A DNA stretch of 64,000 nucleotides from Erysipelotrichaceae bacterium (GTDB taxonomy: Bacteria > Bacillota_I > Bacilli_A > Erysipelotrichales > Erysipelotrichaceae), in NCBI GenBank assembly GCA_017445225.1, contig JAFSUN010000007.1, forward strand, positions 1-64,000. Direction: 5' to 3'. Positions 34,948 to 42,950 of this stretch are shown in pieces. The notes beneath the pieces were generated by a model. That model ran no database searches and was not told where the DNA came from. It saw nothing but the letters and a program-made list of their open reading frames with translations. Both the position numbers and the translations under genes were made by a program. Numbering within the stretch: position 1 is the stretch's first letter; every line of letters starts with the position of its first letter.

Positions 34948-34960
34948 ATCCCGGTTTGTT
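34934..34960. terminator. Bidirectional terminator overlapping two converging gene ends
   Basis: AAACCGGGA (34934-34942) pairs with TCCCGGTTT (34949-34957); both stop codons lie in the loop region. Confidence 0.8.
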
Positions 34961-35207
34961 TATGCATTGAATACTGTTTGAGAGCTCTCGCTATCTGGTC
35001 AGGACAGCTGGTCGGCTTGTAGCCACAGGTGGTTCCTGACAGTTTTTCGATGACATCATTGATGTTCATGCCGGTGATCAGCCGGGAAATGCCCTTTAAA
35101 TTACCGTTGCATCCGCCGGTGATCTGGACATCTTGGATGATGTCGTCTTCAATGTCAAATACATAGTGTACGGAACAGACGCCTCTGGGGTTGTATTCGA
35201 ATTTCAT
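34944..35207 (-). CDS. TSCPD domain protein (TIGR03905 family)
   Basis: An 87-residue protein with the motif TSCPDQIARAL near the C-terminus and a short beta-rich N-terminus (FEYNPRGVCSVHYVFDIEDD). TIGR03905 proteins are stand-alone relatives of the zinc-binding C-terminal domain of class II ribonucleotide reductases; their own function is unknown. It follows glpK after 24 nt with AAGGAGG, so it is probably co-transcribed. Confidence 0.88.
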   Translation of the reverse strand: MKFEYNPRGVCSVHYVFDIEDDIIQDVQITGGCNGNLKGISRLITGMNINDVIEKLSGTTCGYKPTSCPDQIARALKQYSMHKQTGI

Positions 35208-35231
35208 GTGAACTCCCCTCCTTTTCCGGGA

Positions 35232-36710
35232 TCAGAAATCCATCGTTGCCTTGACGGCCTTCTTCCAGCCGTTTACCAGCCGGTTCTGATGCATCTTGCT
35301 CATCATCAGTGTAAACAGCTTGTCGGTCTTGTACTTGTCTCTGAGCTCTTCCTTGTTCTTAAAGAGCTTGATGGCCAGCCCGGCCAGCATGCAGGCACCC
35401 AGAGCCGTGGTCTCAAAGTTGACCGGCCTGATGATCTTGGTCTGCAGGATGTCGGACTGGAACTGCATCAGATAGTTATTCTGCGAGGCACCGCCGTCAA
35501 CCTGCAATCCCTTCAGATCGATGTTGGTATCCTGCTGCAGGGCTTCGATGACATCGTAGGTCTGGTAGGCCAGCGATTCCAGCGTTGCTCTGATCAGGTG
35601 ATTCTGCGTGGTACCGCGGGTAAGACCGAAGATGGCACCCTTGGCCTGCTTGTCCCAATACGGGGCACCCAGTCCGGTAAAGGCCGGTACGACGTAGACA
35701 CCGGCGGAATCGGGTACACTGCGGGCGTGATCTTCACTTTCAGCAGCGGTCTTTATCAGTTTGATTCCGTCTCTTAACCACTGAATGGCGGCTCCGGCAA
35801 CGAATACGGATCCTTCCAGAGCATATGTTACCTCATCACCGATCTTCCAGGCAACTGTTGTGATCAGACCGTTCTTGCTGGCAATCCGTTTCTTGCCGGT
35901 ATTGAACAGCAGGAAGCAGCCGGTGCCGTAGGTATTCTTGCATTCGCCTTCATTGAAGCACATCTGACCGAACAGGGCTGACTGCTGGTCACCGCAGACG
36001 GCGGCGATCGGGGTATTGCAGCCAAGTAAGTCGGTATAGCCATAGATCTCACTGCTGGGTCTGATCTGCGGCAGCATCTTATCAGGAATGTTCCAGAGGT
36101 TCAGCAGTTCGTCATCCCACTGGACGGTATCGAGATTCATGAGCATCGTTCGCGAAGCATTGGTGACGTCGGTAATGTGGATCTTACCGTTGGTCAGTTT
36201 GTAGATCAGCCAGCTGTCAACGGTTCCGAACAGCAGTTCACCGTCATCAGCCCTTCTCTGTCCCAAATCGATGTTGTCAAGGATCCATCTGATCTTGCTG
36301 GCGGAGAAATAAGGGTCGATGGTCAGTCCGGTCTTATCCTGAATGAGTCTGCTGAAGCCGCTTCTGTTCATCATTTCGCAAAGATCAGCGGTCTGCCGTG
36401 ACTGCCAAACCAGGGCGTTGTAAACCGGCTGCTGGGTAACCTTATCCCAGACGATCGTGGTTTCACGCTGGTTGGTAATGCCGATGGCCTTGATGTCTTC
36501 CGGCTTCAGTCCGGATTTTCTCAAAGCTTCAGGACAGACGTTCTGGACGCTTTCCCAGATCTCATTGGCGTCCATTTCAACCCAGCCCGGATTAGGGAAA
36601 AAGTTGGCAATGTCCTGCTGCGCCAGAGAAACGATGTTGAGATTATCGTCGAAAATGATTGCACGGGAACTGGTCGTTCCCTGGTCAATTGACAGTATGT
36701 ATGATTTCAT
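35232..36710 (-). CDS. glpK: Glycerol kinase
   Basis: A 492-residue FGGY-family kinase phosphorylating glycerol to sn-glycerol-3-phosphate. SIDQGTTSSRAI at the N-terminus binds phosphate, and YGTGCFLLFNTG, with GLGAPYWDKQAKGAIFGLTRGT, are family signatures. The ATG at 36710 (MKSYILSID) has GAGGAG 9 nt upstream. No glycerol facilitator or dehydrogenase gene is adjacent. TATAAT at about 36730-36735 could be its -10. Confidence 0.95.
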   Translation of the reverse strand: MKSYILSIDQGTTSSRAIIFDDNLNIVSLAQQDIANFFPNPGWVEMDANEIWESVQNVCPEALRKSGLKPEDIKAIGITNQRETTIVWDKVTQQPVYNALVWQSRQTADLCEMMNRSGFSRLIQDKTGLTIDPYFSASKIRWILDNIDLGQRRADDGELLFGTVDSWLIYKLTNGKIHITDVTNASRTMLMNLDTVQWDDELLNLWNIPDKMLPQIRPSSEIYGYTDLLGCNTPIAAVCGDQQSALFGQMCFNEGECKNTYGTGCFLLFNTGKKRIASKNGLITTVAWKIGDEVTYALEGSVFVAGAAIQWLRDGIKLIKTAAESEDHARSVPDSAGVYVVPAFTGLGAPYWDKQAKGAIFGLTRGTTQNHLIRATLESLAYQTYDVIEALQQDTNIDLKGLQVDGGASQNNYLMQFQSDILQTKIIRPVNFETTALGACMLAGLAIKLFKNKEELRDKYKTDKLFTLMMSKMHQNRLVNGWKKAVKATMDF

Positions 36711-36794
36711 TTTAAGTCTCCTCAATAACTATTATACTTCATTTACGGCTAAGGGACACAAAAAGGCATTATACAGACGGTTAAAAAACAAGAA

Positions 36795-36816
36795 AAAAAG
36801 TGCCTAAGCACTTTTT
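36795..36816 (-). terminator. Terminator of the tRNA-Cys/tRNA-Leu unit
   Basis: On the minus strand AAAAAGTGC (36816-36808) pairs with GCACTTTTT (36803-36795) around a 4-nt loop. Confidence 0.8.
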
Positions 36817-36826
36817 CCTTGCTCGA

Positions 36827-36913
36827 TGGTGGGGATGGCGGGACTTGAACCCGCACGGTGTTTCCACCAACGGATTTTAAGTCCGTTGCGTCTGCCTATT
36901 CCGCCACATCCCC
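36827..36913 (-). tRNA. tRNA-Leu (anticodon TAA)
   Basis: A cloverleaf of 87 nt with encoded CCA. The acceptor stem is GGGGATG/CATCCCC with discriminator A. The anticodon loop GACTTAAAATC reads TAA, the variable arm is long (class II), and the T loop is GGTTCAAGTCC. It lies 3 nt after tRNA-Cys and shares its promoter. Confidence 0.95.
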
Positions 36914-36916
36914 AAA

Positions 36917-36990
36917 TGGAGGTTCCAGCCAGATTCGAACTGGCGGTCACTGAGTTGCAGTCAATTGCCTTACCACTTGGCTATGGAACC
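36917..36990 (-). tRNA. tRNA-Cys (anticodon GCA)
   Basis: A 74-nt cloverleaf with encoded CCA: acceptor GGTTCCA/TGGAACC with discriminator T. The anticodon loop GACTGCAACTC reads GCA, and the T loop is AGTTCGAATCT. Confidence 0.95.
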
Positions 36991-37013
36991 GTCAATTCCA
37001 TCCAGCACAAACA

Positions 37014-37042
37014 ATTATAATCAAAAACACCTGCCATTGCAA
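37014..37042 (-). promoter_or_regulatory. Promoter of the tRNA-Cys/tRNA-Leu unit
   Basis: On the minus strand TTGCAA (37042-37037) lies 17 bp from TATAAT (37019-37014), followed by tRNA-Cys 24 nt after the -10. Confidence 0.8.
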
Positions 37043-37118
37043 CACAAAAATAACGCTATGCCCGGCTCAATGACGATTTTTCATTGAATCATCAGAGCAG
37101 GAAAAGTAAAATATAAGT

Positions 37119-37784
37119 ATGAACAACGACGAAAGAAACGAACTGAAGAAGAAAACCAAGAAGACCGTCATCGCCGCAACTGCCGGAGCCAGTCTGATGG
37201 TGGGCAGCCTTTATGACAGCCCGGAAGAACTGCTGGCCAGCAGTGAAACGGATGAACGTAATAAGGCGGTCGTTTTTGAACATGAACAGCAGCAGGCCAC
37301 GGCTCCTACCGTCAAGGAAAGGATCCAGGACTGGATCGGCAGACTTCCCCTGATCGTCAGAGCCCTCGTCGGTATCCCGCTGTGGCTCATCGGTTCCCTG
37401 CTTACCTTCCTGCTGGATACCGTCTGGAGTCAGCTGCTGGTACCTAACGCGGCCAGACTGGTAACCTATCTGGTCATCTTCCTAGTCATCATCGCCGTCG
37501 CCCTGACCGTTGGCAAGATGCTGTTCCCGAAAAAGAAACTGCGGGAACTCTATGATAACAAGATCCTGCTGATCTCACTGATCACTGTCATCCTGCTCTC
37601 TATCGTCAATTACATCCTGCCGAAATACTGGGAAGATTACGATAACTACCTGAAACTGTTTGAATCACTGCTGATGTTCGGAGGTATCCTGGGCTCAGTA
37701 CTGTTCATCTTCAATAAGAATATCACCCACTACCTGGTGGTTACTCACGAAGATACCGTACTGGAAACAGAGACTATAAAATAA
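37119..37784 (+). CDS. Hypothetical membrane protein, 221 residues
   Basis: I do not recognise this protein. An N-terminal charged segment is followed by a weakly hydrophobic stretch (TVIAATAGASLMVGSLYDS), a hydrophilic linker (about 33-70), and four or five membrane segments, for example LIVRALVGIPLWLIGSLLTF and VTYLVIFLVIIAVALTVG. The C-terminus is hydrophilic. A hairpin TCAATGA/TCATTGA lies at 37068-37088 just upstream. The gene is monocistronic and ends at a bidirectional terminator. Confidence 0.72.
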   Translation: MNNDERNELKKKTKKTVIAATAGASLMVGSLYDSPEELLASSETDERNKAVVFEHEQQQATAPTVKERIQDWIGRLPLIVRALVGIPLWLIGSLLTFLLDTVWSQLLVPNAARLVTYLVIFLVIIAVALTVGKMLFPKKKLRELYDNKILLISLITVILLSIVNYILPKYWEDYDNYLKLFESLLMFGGILGSVLFIFNKNITHYLVVTHEDTVLETETIK

Positions 37785-37804
37785 AAAAGCCGCAAGGCTT
37801 TTTT
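37783..37804. terminator. Bidirectional terminator between 37119 gene and trxA
   Basis: AAAAAAGCC (37783-37791) pairs with GGCTTTTTT (37796-37804) around GCAA. Confidence 0.85.
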
Positions 37805-38111
37805 ACATTTCCTTCGTTACGAAATTTCTCAGATCGTTGTACGGATGATAGCCGAGCATCTGACTGACCGGCTTGCCATCCTTGAACAGGTAGATGTTGG
37901 GGATGTTCATGATCTGATACTCTCTGGCCAGGTTCATGTCGTTTTCAACATTGACCTTGACAACAGTAAGATCATCCTTGAACTCATCCTGCAGCTTCTC
38001 CAGTAAAGGAGCCATCATCTTGCAGGGTCCGCACCAGTCAGCGTAGAAATCGACCATTACCAGGCCGTTGCTGATGACATCGTTAAATTCGTTTTCAGTT
38101 ACAATTCTCAT
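37803..38111 (-). CDS. trxA: Thioredoxin
   Basis: A 102-residue thioredoxin. The active site WCGPC has Cys27 and Cys30, and the cis-proline is in MNIPNIYLF. It reduces disulfides in the cytoplasm. It shares one base with the nagB stop codon, an unusual partner; no thioredoxin reductase gene is nearby. Confidence 0.95.
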   Translation of the reverse strand: MRIVTENEFNDVISNGLVMVDFYADWCGPCKMMAPLLEKLQDEFKDDLTVVKVNVENDMNLAREYQIMNIPNIYLFKDGKPVSQMLGYHPYNDLRNFVTKEM

Positions 38112-38851
38112 TATCTCTTCTCCTTGTATAAGGCACTGGCGGCCTCTTCATCAATGATCATTACGACATCGGGATGCATTTTCAGTACCGATGCCGGAAC
38201 ATATTCGGTTATTACTCCCAGAATGGCGGCTCTGACGGCATTCGCCTTGGCGCTTCCGGAAGCCAGTAATACGATCTTCTTCGCGGCCATCAGATTGGCA
38301 ATTCCCATGGTTATGGCCTTAGCCGGTACCCTGTCTTCATCATTATCGAAGAAGCGGGCATTATCTCTGATGGTTGAGGCGTTGAGATCAACAACATGAG
38401 TGACGGAGTCGAAGGAAGTTTCCGGTTCATTGAAACCGATATGGCCGTTGCTGCCGATGCCCAGGATCTGAACATCAATGGGATGAGCTTCCAGAAGTTC
38501 GTTGTACTGCTCACAGCTGGCAGCCAGATCACCGGTTCCTGACGGTACATGAATGTTTTCCTCAGGAATATCCAGGTGATTGAACAGATTGTGATGCAGG
38601 AAGCTGTAACAGCTTTCGGAATCATATCCCGGCATGCCGACATATTCATCAAGGCTGAAGGCCGTACATCCCGACCAGGAGGTACCGTTTTCCCGGTGAT
38701 CCTCGATCAGCATTCTGTACAGTCCCAGCGGCGTACTGCCGGCTGGAAATCCGATTACGGCTTCCGGTTTTTCCCTGACCGTCTTCAGGATTATCTCAAA
38801 TGCTCTGGTGCTGAGTTCTTCAAAATTCCTTACTCTGATTACGTTAAACAT
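38111..38851 (-). CDS. nagB: Glucosamine-6-phosphate deaminase
   Basis: A 246-residue enzyme converting glucosamine-6-phosphate to fructose-6-phosphate and ammonia. FPAGSTPLGLYRML, FSLDEYVG, and GIGSNGHIGFNEP (catalytic loop) are the markers. The ATG at 38851 has GGGAG 9 nt upstream and is preferred to the TTG at 38857. It comes before trxA, with no nagA nearby. Confidence 0.93.
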   Translation of the reverse strand: MFNVIRVRNFEELSTRAFEIILKTVREKPEAVIGFPAGSTPLGLYRMLIEDHRENGTSWSGCTAFSLDEYVGMPGYDSESCYSFLHHNLFNHLDIPEENIHVPSGTGDLAASCEQYNELLEAHPIDVQILGIGSNGHIGFNEPETSFDSVTHVVDLNASTIRDNARFFDNDEDRVPAKAITMGIANLMAAKKIVLLASGSAKANAVRAAILGVITEYVPASVLKMHPDVVMIIDEEAASALYKEKR

Positions 38852-38925
38852 CCTCAATAACTCCCGAGGATTATTATATCTTATTGCCCCTTCTCATTCA
38901 AACTACTTTGCCCGCAGAAGAATTC

Positions 38926-40143
38926 TTATCCGTATATGATGTCTGTCAGAGTCTTCAGTACTTCGACCATCATCTTCATCTCATCAATGCAGACGATCTC
39001 ATGGTTGCCGTGGCAGAACATGTCACCGGTTCCCAGATTCGGGGTCGGTACTCCCATGACGGTCAGTTTGGCCCCGTCAGTACCGCCTCTCATCGGTGTA
39101 ATTGTCGGTTCGAGGCCGTTTTTCCTCAGAGCATTGAGGGCATTGTTAATGATGTATTCCCGACCCGTAAAGCCTTCCCTCATGTTGCGGTAGGTATCGG
39201 AGATATCAACTTCGGCAACCTTCCGGCCATACTTCTCATTAAGAAATTTTTCAGCCCGCCGGAAGTCACCCTTCTGCCTTTCCAGAATGTCACTGTCATG
39301 GTTCCGGATGATGTAGACCGATTGGGCAGCGGCACAGGTACCTTCAACATATTCAAGATGATTGAAGCCTTCCCTTCCTTCAGTAAACTGCGGCTTTTCA
39401 TTAACCGGTAATAGGGCATGAAATTCCATTGCCAGTTCACAGGCATTGATCATCCGGTTCTTGGCACTGCCCGGATGAATGCTGACACCGGTAAACTGAC
39501 ATACTGCCGTAGCGGCATTAAAGCATTCATAGGTCATTTCCCGGGGACTGCCGCCATCCATTGTATAGGCATAGTCGACTGGAAAATGCTTCAGATCGAT
39601 GTGATCAATGCCGGCACCGATCTCTTCGTCCGGCGTAAAGCAGATGTAGATGTCTCCGTGTCTGACTTCAGGATGGGATAACAGCCAGGCAGCGTATTCC
39701 ATAATGATCGCGATTCCGGCCTTGTCATCCCCACCCAGCAGCGTGTTGCCGTCGGTTACGATCAGGCTCTTTCCCCGGTAATCTTTCAACTGTGGAAATT
39801 CCTTCAGGGAAGTGGTCAGCGTATCGTTGAGAACGATGTCCTTACCGTCATAATTCTCAATGATCCGGGGACTGACATTTTTGCCGCTGGCCGCATTACT
39901 GGTATCCATGTGAGCGAGGAAACCGACTTTGGCAGCCTCGTTGTCCAAATTGGAGACAATGTGGCCATATACAAAGCAGTTATCGGCCATGAAGGCATTT
40001 TCAATTCCCAGTTCTCTTAATTCACTTACCAATAATCTTGCCAGATCAAACTGACCGGGTGTGCTGGGACAGCTGTCCATGTCTTCACTGGAGGTCGTTT
40101 CGATCCGTACATATCTTAAAAAACGTTCTGTTATTCTATCCAT
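38926..40143 (-). CDS. pepT: Peptidase T (tripeptidase)
   Basis: A 405-residue M20B zinc peptidase removing the N-terminal residue of tripeptides. LAHMDTSNA, LLGGDDKAGIA, TPDEEIGAG and GGTDGAKLT carry the metal ligands and the catalytic glutamate. It is cytoplasmic. It starts after the pduL terminator with GGGAG 8 nt before the ATG. Confidence 0.94.
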   Translation of the reverse strand: MDRITERFLRYVRIETTSSEDMDSCPSTPGQFDLARLLVSELRELGIENAFMADNCFVYGHIVSNLDNEAAKVGFLAHMDTSNAASGKNVSPRIIENYDGKDIVLNDTLTTSLKEFPQLKDYRGKSLIVTDGNTLLGGDDKAGIAIIMEYAAWLLSHPEVRHGDIYICFTPDEEIGAGIDHIDLKHFPVDYAYTMDGGSPREMTYECFNAATAVCQFTGVSIHPGSAKNRMINACELAMEFHALLPVNEKPQFTEGREGFNHLEYVEGTCAAAQSVYIIRNHDSDILERQKGDFRRAEKFLNEKYGRKVAEVDISDTYRNMREGFTGREYIINNALNALRKNGLEPTITPMRGGTDGAKLTVMGVPTPNLGTGDMFCHGNHEIVCIDEMKMMVEVLKTLTDIIYG

Positions 40144-40156
40144 AAAACATCTCCCA

Positions 40157-40183
40157 AAAGAAAACAGAATTGCTTCTGTTTTC
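40157..40183 (-). terminator. Terminator of pduL
   Basis: On the minus strand GAAAACAGAA (40183-40174) pairs with TTCTGTTTTC (40169-40160), followed by TTTT. Confidence 0.82.
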
Positions 40184-40190
40184 CGTTCAA

Positions 40191-40763
40191 TTAGAATTTA
40201 ATGATTTCCCCTTCATTAGGTGCGCCGGCCGCATTGGATTCATCGGTATCGATGTGCATGGCCAGAGCATAACTGTCGGAAACTCTTACTACTACATCGC
40301 CGAAGACCAGTTCTCTGCCGTTTCTGGTGTTAACCTTGACGTTGACAATCTCGCCATTGGTAACTCCGTAGTTGGCAGCATCGGCAACGGTCATGTGGAT
40401 GTGTCTCTTGGCAGCGATTACGCCGTTTTCCAGTTCGACTTCACCGCACGGTCCGACTAAGGTACATCCGGCGGTTCCCTCAATGTCACCTGATTCTCTG
40501 ACCAGGGCATTGATGCCGAGCTGTCTGGCTTCGGTCAGGGATACTTCGATCTGATTGAGTTTTCTGCAAGGTCCCAGAATTGAGCACTTTAATTCGCCTC
40601 TCGGTCCTCTGACGGTGACCTTTTCATTGGAAGCGAACTGACCCGGCTGTGACAGTTCCTTCTTACAGGTTAACTGATAACCCTCACCGAACAGCTTTTC
40701 CAGGGTTTCCTGAGTTACATGTACGTGTCTGGCACTGGTTTCAACGATAAATTTCTCACTCAT
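40191..40763 (-). CDS. pduL: Phosphate propanoyltransferase (PduL-type)
   Basis: A 190-residue PTAC-family enzyme that transfers acyl groups between CoA and phosphate. It has two repeats with zinc-binding motifs: SARHVHVTQE, with LGPCRK, and KRHIHMTVAD, with VGPCGE. It starts directly with the enzyme core and lacks the N-terminal encapsulation helix of microcompartment forms. No microcompartment gene is nearby, so a free acetate- or propionate-kinase pathway role is likelier. Confidence 0.9.
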   Translation of the reverse strand: MSEKFIVETSARHVHVTQETLEKLFGEGYQLTCKKELSQPGQFASNEKVTVRGPRGELKCSILGPCRKLNQIEVSLTEARQLGINALVRESGDIEGTAGCTLVGPCGEVELENGVIAAKRHIHMTVADAANYGVTNGEIVNVKVNTRNGRELVFGDVVVRVSDSYALAMHIDTDESNAAGAPNEGEIIKF

Positions 40764-40786
40764 TTGCGTTACCTCTTTTCTCTTAA

Positions 40787-40815
40787 ATTATATTCTCTGG
40801 CACCTCTTTTGACAA
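40787..40815 (-). promoter_or_regulatory. Promoter of pduL
   Basis: On the minus strand TTGTCA (40815-40810) is 17 bp from a perfect TATAAT (40792-40787). Confidence 0.8.
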
Positions 40816-40833
40816 TTCCATATTAAATATCTG

Positions 40834-40862
40834 TTTACAAAAAACCCGAAATAAGTTATTAT
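40834..40862 (+). promoter_or_regulatory. Promoter of tRNA-His
   Basis: TTTACA (40834-40839) lies 17 bp from TATTAT (40857-40862), with tRNA-His beginning 12 nt later. Confidence 0.55.
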
Positions 40863-40873
40863 AATCAAGCAAT

Positions 40874-40951
40874 GGCGGTTATGGTGAAGTTGGTTAACAC
40901 ACTGGATTGTGGCTCCAGCACTCAGGGGTTCGAGTCCCCTTAATCGCCCCA
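40874..40951 (+). tRNA. tRNA-His (anticodon GTG)
   Basis: A 78-nt tRNA with the extra 5' G (40874) opposite C73, acceptor GCGGTTA/TAATCGC, the anticodon loop GATTGTGGC with GTG, the T loop GGTTCGAGTCC, and encoded CCA. Confidence 0.95.
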
Positions 40952-40983
40952 CTTTTCCAATCACGGCACGTCCGTTTACATAG

Positions 40984-41382
40984 TCAGTCAGCCGACTGAT
41001 TTTTTTCTGTCCTGGCGATGAAGATGATGTCGTCAAGGCTGAAGGTGCCACCGGAAAGATAAATCTTTCTTTCGATCACATCGATCTTAAGAAAGGTGTC
41101 AATGTACAGGCAGTATTTCATGCCGTCATAGTATTCCATCTTGATCTCATCGCCTTTATTCAGGCTTCTGACGGTTTCATTGATCACTTCCAGATCTTCT
41201 TCCGAAAGGATCCTTCTTTCCTCCCGGAACTTCTGACGTTCCCTGATCTCTCCTTCATAGCCGGTAAGGGCCGCAAAGGGAGCAAACTGACCGGCCCGGT
41301 TCAGACGGTCCATCGGCGGATAGCGTCTGGAGACGTGATGAGGCAGTTTGATGATGTCATAATAGTCTTCGATCCTGCTCAT
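40984..41382 (-). CDS. YolD-like protein
   Basis: A 132-residue YolD-like protein with the signature RYPPMDRLNRAGQFAPFAALTGYEGEIRE. YolD-like genes usually partner a Y-family polymerase and may restrain it, as UmuD does for UmuC; this is family-based inference. It overlaps the polymerase gene by 4 nt (ATGA). Confidence 0.88.
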   Translation of the reverse strand: MSRIEDYYDIIKLPHHVSRRYPPMDRLNRAGQFAPFAALTGYEGEIRERQKFREERRILSEEDLEVINETVRSLNKGDEIKMEYYDGMKYCLYIDTFLKIDVIERKIYLSGGTFSLDDIIFIARTEKNQSAD

Positions 41383-42860
41383 GCCCGATGTCCTCCTACC
41401 TGATTGTTTCTTTCCAGGGCCGTGGAATCCTCTTCCTTATTGAGCCCCTTGAAGACGCTGTTAGCGCCATAGCGGCGCCGGATGTCCAGCAGGGCCTTCT
41501 GGACCTTGCGGTCCTTTTCCAGTTCCTCCGGGCTTTCCTGCGGCTTCTCGTCAACGGGAGAGAACAGATCCATCTGCTGATAAACTTCCTTCTCGGCCGC
41601 CCGGTCAGCGGGAATGACTTCGTTGGCGCCGATGAAGATCTTTCTGACCAGAAGTTCCTGATCGACGATGCTTTCATAGAGGCGGACGGCGTAGTCGGTT
41701 ATCATTCTGGTCGAGTTATTGTATACCGGCATGTTGATGGTCCCATGCGCCGGTTTTACGAATACCCTGCCCTTTTCATCGATCAGGAATTCACTGTCGG
41801 TGGTGCGGGTATCGGAGGTCCTATCATAAAGGACGCTGACGCTGATCTGGGAAGTCACCAGGTTCTTTTCAAACAGGGTCATGCTGAGGACGTCGGCCAT
41901 CTCCTTCAGGATCATCTCCGCCTTCTTATAGGGATAGGGCTTGCTGAGGACCTGACCGTTGCTCAGGGAGTTGGTTGTGGGAACATAGGACTTGATATCC
42001 TTCATCTCACAGGGCTCCCAGCCCCAGGCATGATCGATCAGCAGTTCGGCGTTAATGCCGAATTCCTTATAAAGAAGGTGTTCATTGTGAAGTGAACAGC
42101 GGGCCAGATCGCCGATGTTGTAGATACCCAGGCGGTTAAGCCGGCGCTGAATCCCCGGACCGATGCGCCAGAAATCGGTCAGCGGCGTATGGGTCCACAG
42201 TTTTTCCCGGAAGCTGTATTCATCAAGTTCGGCAATTCTGACGCCGTCTTCATCGGGATCAATATGCTTGGCTACGATGTCCATGGCCACCTTGGCGAGA
42301 TACATGTTGGTGCCAATACCGGCGGTAGCCGTGATGCCGGTGGTCTTAAGCACATCTCTGATCATTGTCAGAGCGAGCTGGTGAGCGGTCATCTTATAGG
42401 TTTTCAGATAGGCTGTGGCATCGATGAAGACCTCGTCAATGGAATAGACGTGAATGTCTTCGCTTGCTATGTATTTCAGATAGATGCTGTAGATCCGGGA
42501 ACTGTAATCCATGTAGAACTTCATCCGGGGAGTTGCCACGATGTAGTCGATCTTCAGCCTGGGATCGCTTTGCAGCTTGTCAAACAGATATGATGATCCT
42601 TCAAAGTTATGGCCTTTAAGCCTAGCAGCTCTCTGCTTATTGGCCTCATCGATCTTCTGCTCCAACTCAAAAAGACGGGGACGGCCCCCGGTTCCATACA
42701 TCTTCAGAGACGGTGAAACGGCCAGACAGATCGTCTTATTGGTCCGGCTGGCATCGGCCACCACCAGATTGGTGTTCAGGGGATCCAGATGTCTCTCGCG
42801 ACATTCCACCGAAGCATAGAAGGATTTGAGGTCTATGCAGATATACTGTTTCTTCTTCAT
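41379..42860 (-). CDS. Y-family DNA polymerase (UvrX/DinB-like)
   Basis: A 493-residue translesion polymerase of the UvrX/YqjW type. CIDLKSFYASVECRERHLDP and SIDEVFIDAT carry the catalytic acidic residues. The helix-hairpin-helix region is LTDFWRIGPGIQRRLNRLGIYNIGDLA, and a C-terminal little-finger domain follows. A short beta-clamp-like motif QMDLF occurs near residue 432 (YQQMDLFSP). The gene has no proper ribosome binding site, and its ATG falls on the predicted transcription start. Confidence 0.93.
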   Translation of the reverse strand: MKKKQYICIDLKSFYASVECRERHLDPLNTNLVVADASRTNKTICLAVSPSLKMYGTGGRPRLFELEQKIDEANKQRAARLKGHNFEGSSYLFDKLQSDPRLKIDYIVATPRMKFYMDYSSRIYSIYLKYIASEDIHVYSIDEVFIDATAYLKTYKMTAHQLALTMIRDVLKTTGITATAGIGTNMYLAKVAMDIVAKHIDPDEDGVRIAELDEYSFREKLWTHTPLTDFWRIGPGIQRRLNRLGIYNIGDLARCSLHNEHLLYKEFGINAELLIDHAWGWEPCEMKDIKSYVPTTNSLSNGQVLSKPYPYKKAEMILKEMADVLSMTLFEKNLVTSQISVSVLYDRTSDTRTTDSEFLIDEKGRVFVKPAHGTINMPVYNNSTRMITDYAVRLYESIVDQELLVRKIFIGANEVIPADRAAEKEVYQQMDLFSPVDEKPQESPEELEKDRKVQKALLDIRRRYGANSVFKGLNKEEDSTALERNNQVGGHRA

Positions 42861-42866
42861 ATTTAA

Positions 42867-42895
42867 ATGATACCATATGATTGAATTTCATTCAA
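42867..42895 (-). promoter_or_regulatory. Promoter with overlapping inverted repeat, Y-family polymerase gene
   Basis: On the minus strand TTGAAT (42895-42890) is 17 bp from TATCAT (42872-42867). The inverted repeat TTGAA-5 nt-TTCAA (42881-42895) covers the -35. A damage-response operator is possible, but it does not match the Bacillus LexA box CGAACNNNNGTTCG. Confidence 0.5.
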
Positions 42896-42907
42896 GTTGA
42901 ATGCCGG

Positions 42908-42937
42908 AAAAAGAGCGGATCATGAGAACCGCTCTTT
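42908..42937 (-). terminator. Terminator of fba
   Basis: On the minus strand AAAGAGCGG (42937-42929) pairs with CCGCTCTTT (42918-42910), followed by TT. Confidence 0.82.
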
Positions 42938-42950
42938 CCAAATTAACAGA

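Noticed and set aside
36826-37020. Plus-strand 64-codon frame over tRNA-Leu and tRNA-Cys
   Set aside because: It is the antisense of two tRNAs.
40788-41051. Minus-strand 87-codon frame over tRNA-His
   Set aside because: It is the antisense of the tRNA gene plus spacer.
42881-42895. Classical LexA box upstream of the polymerase
   Set aside because: The Bacillus consensus CGAACNNNNGTTCG is not matched, so only an unnamed inverted repeat is claimed.
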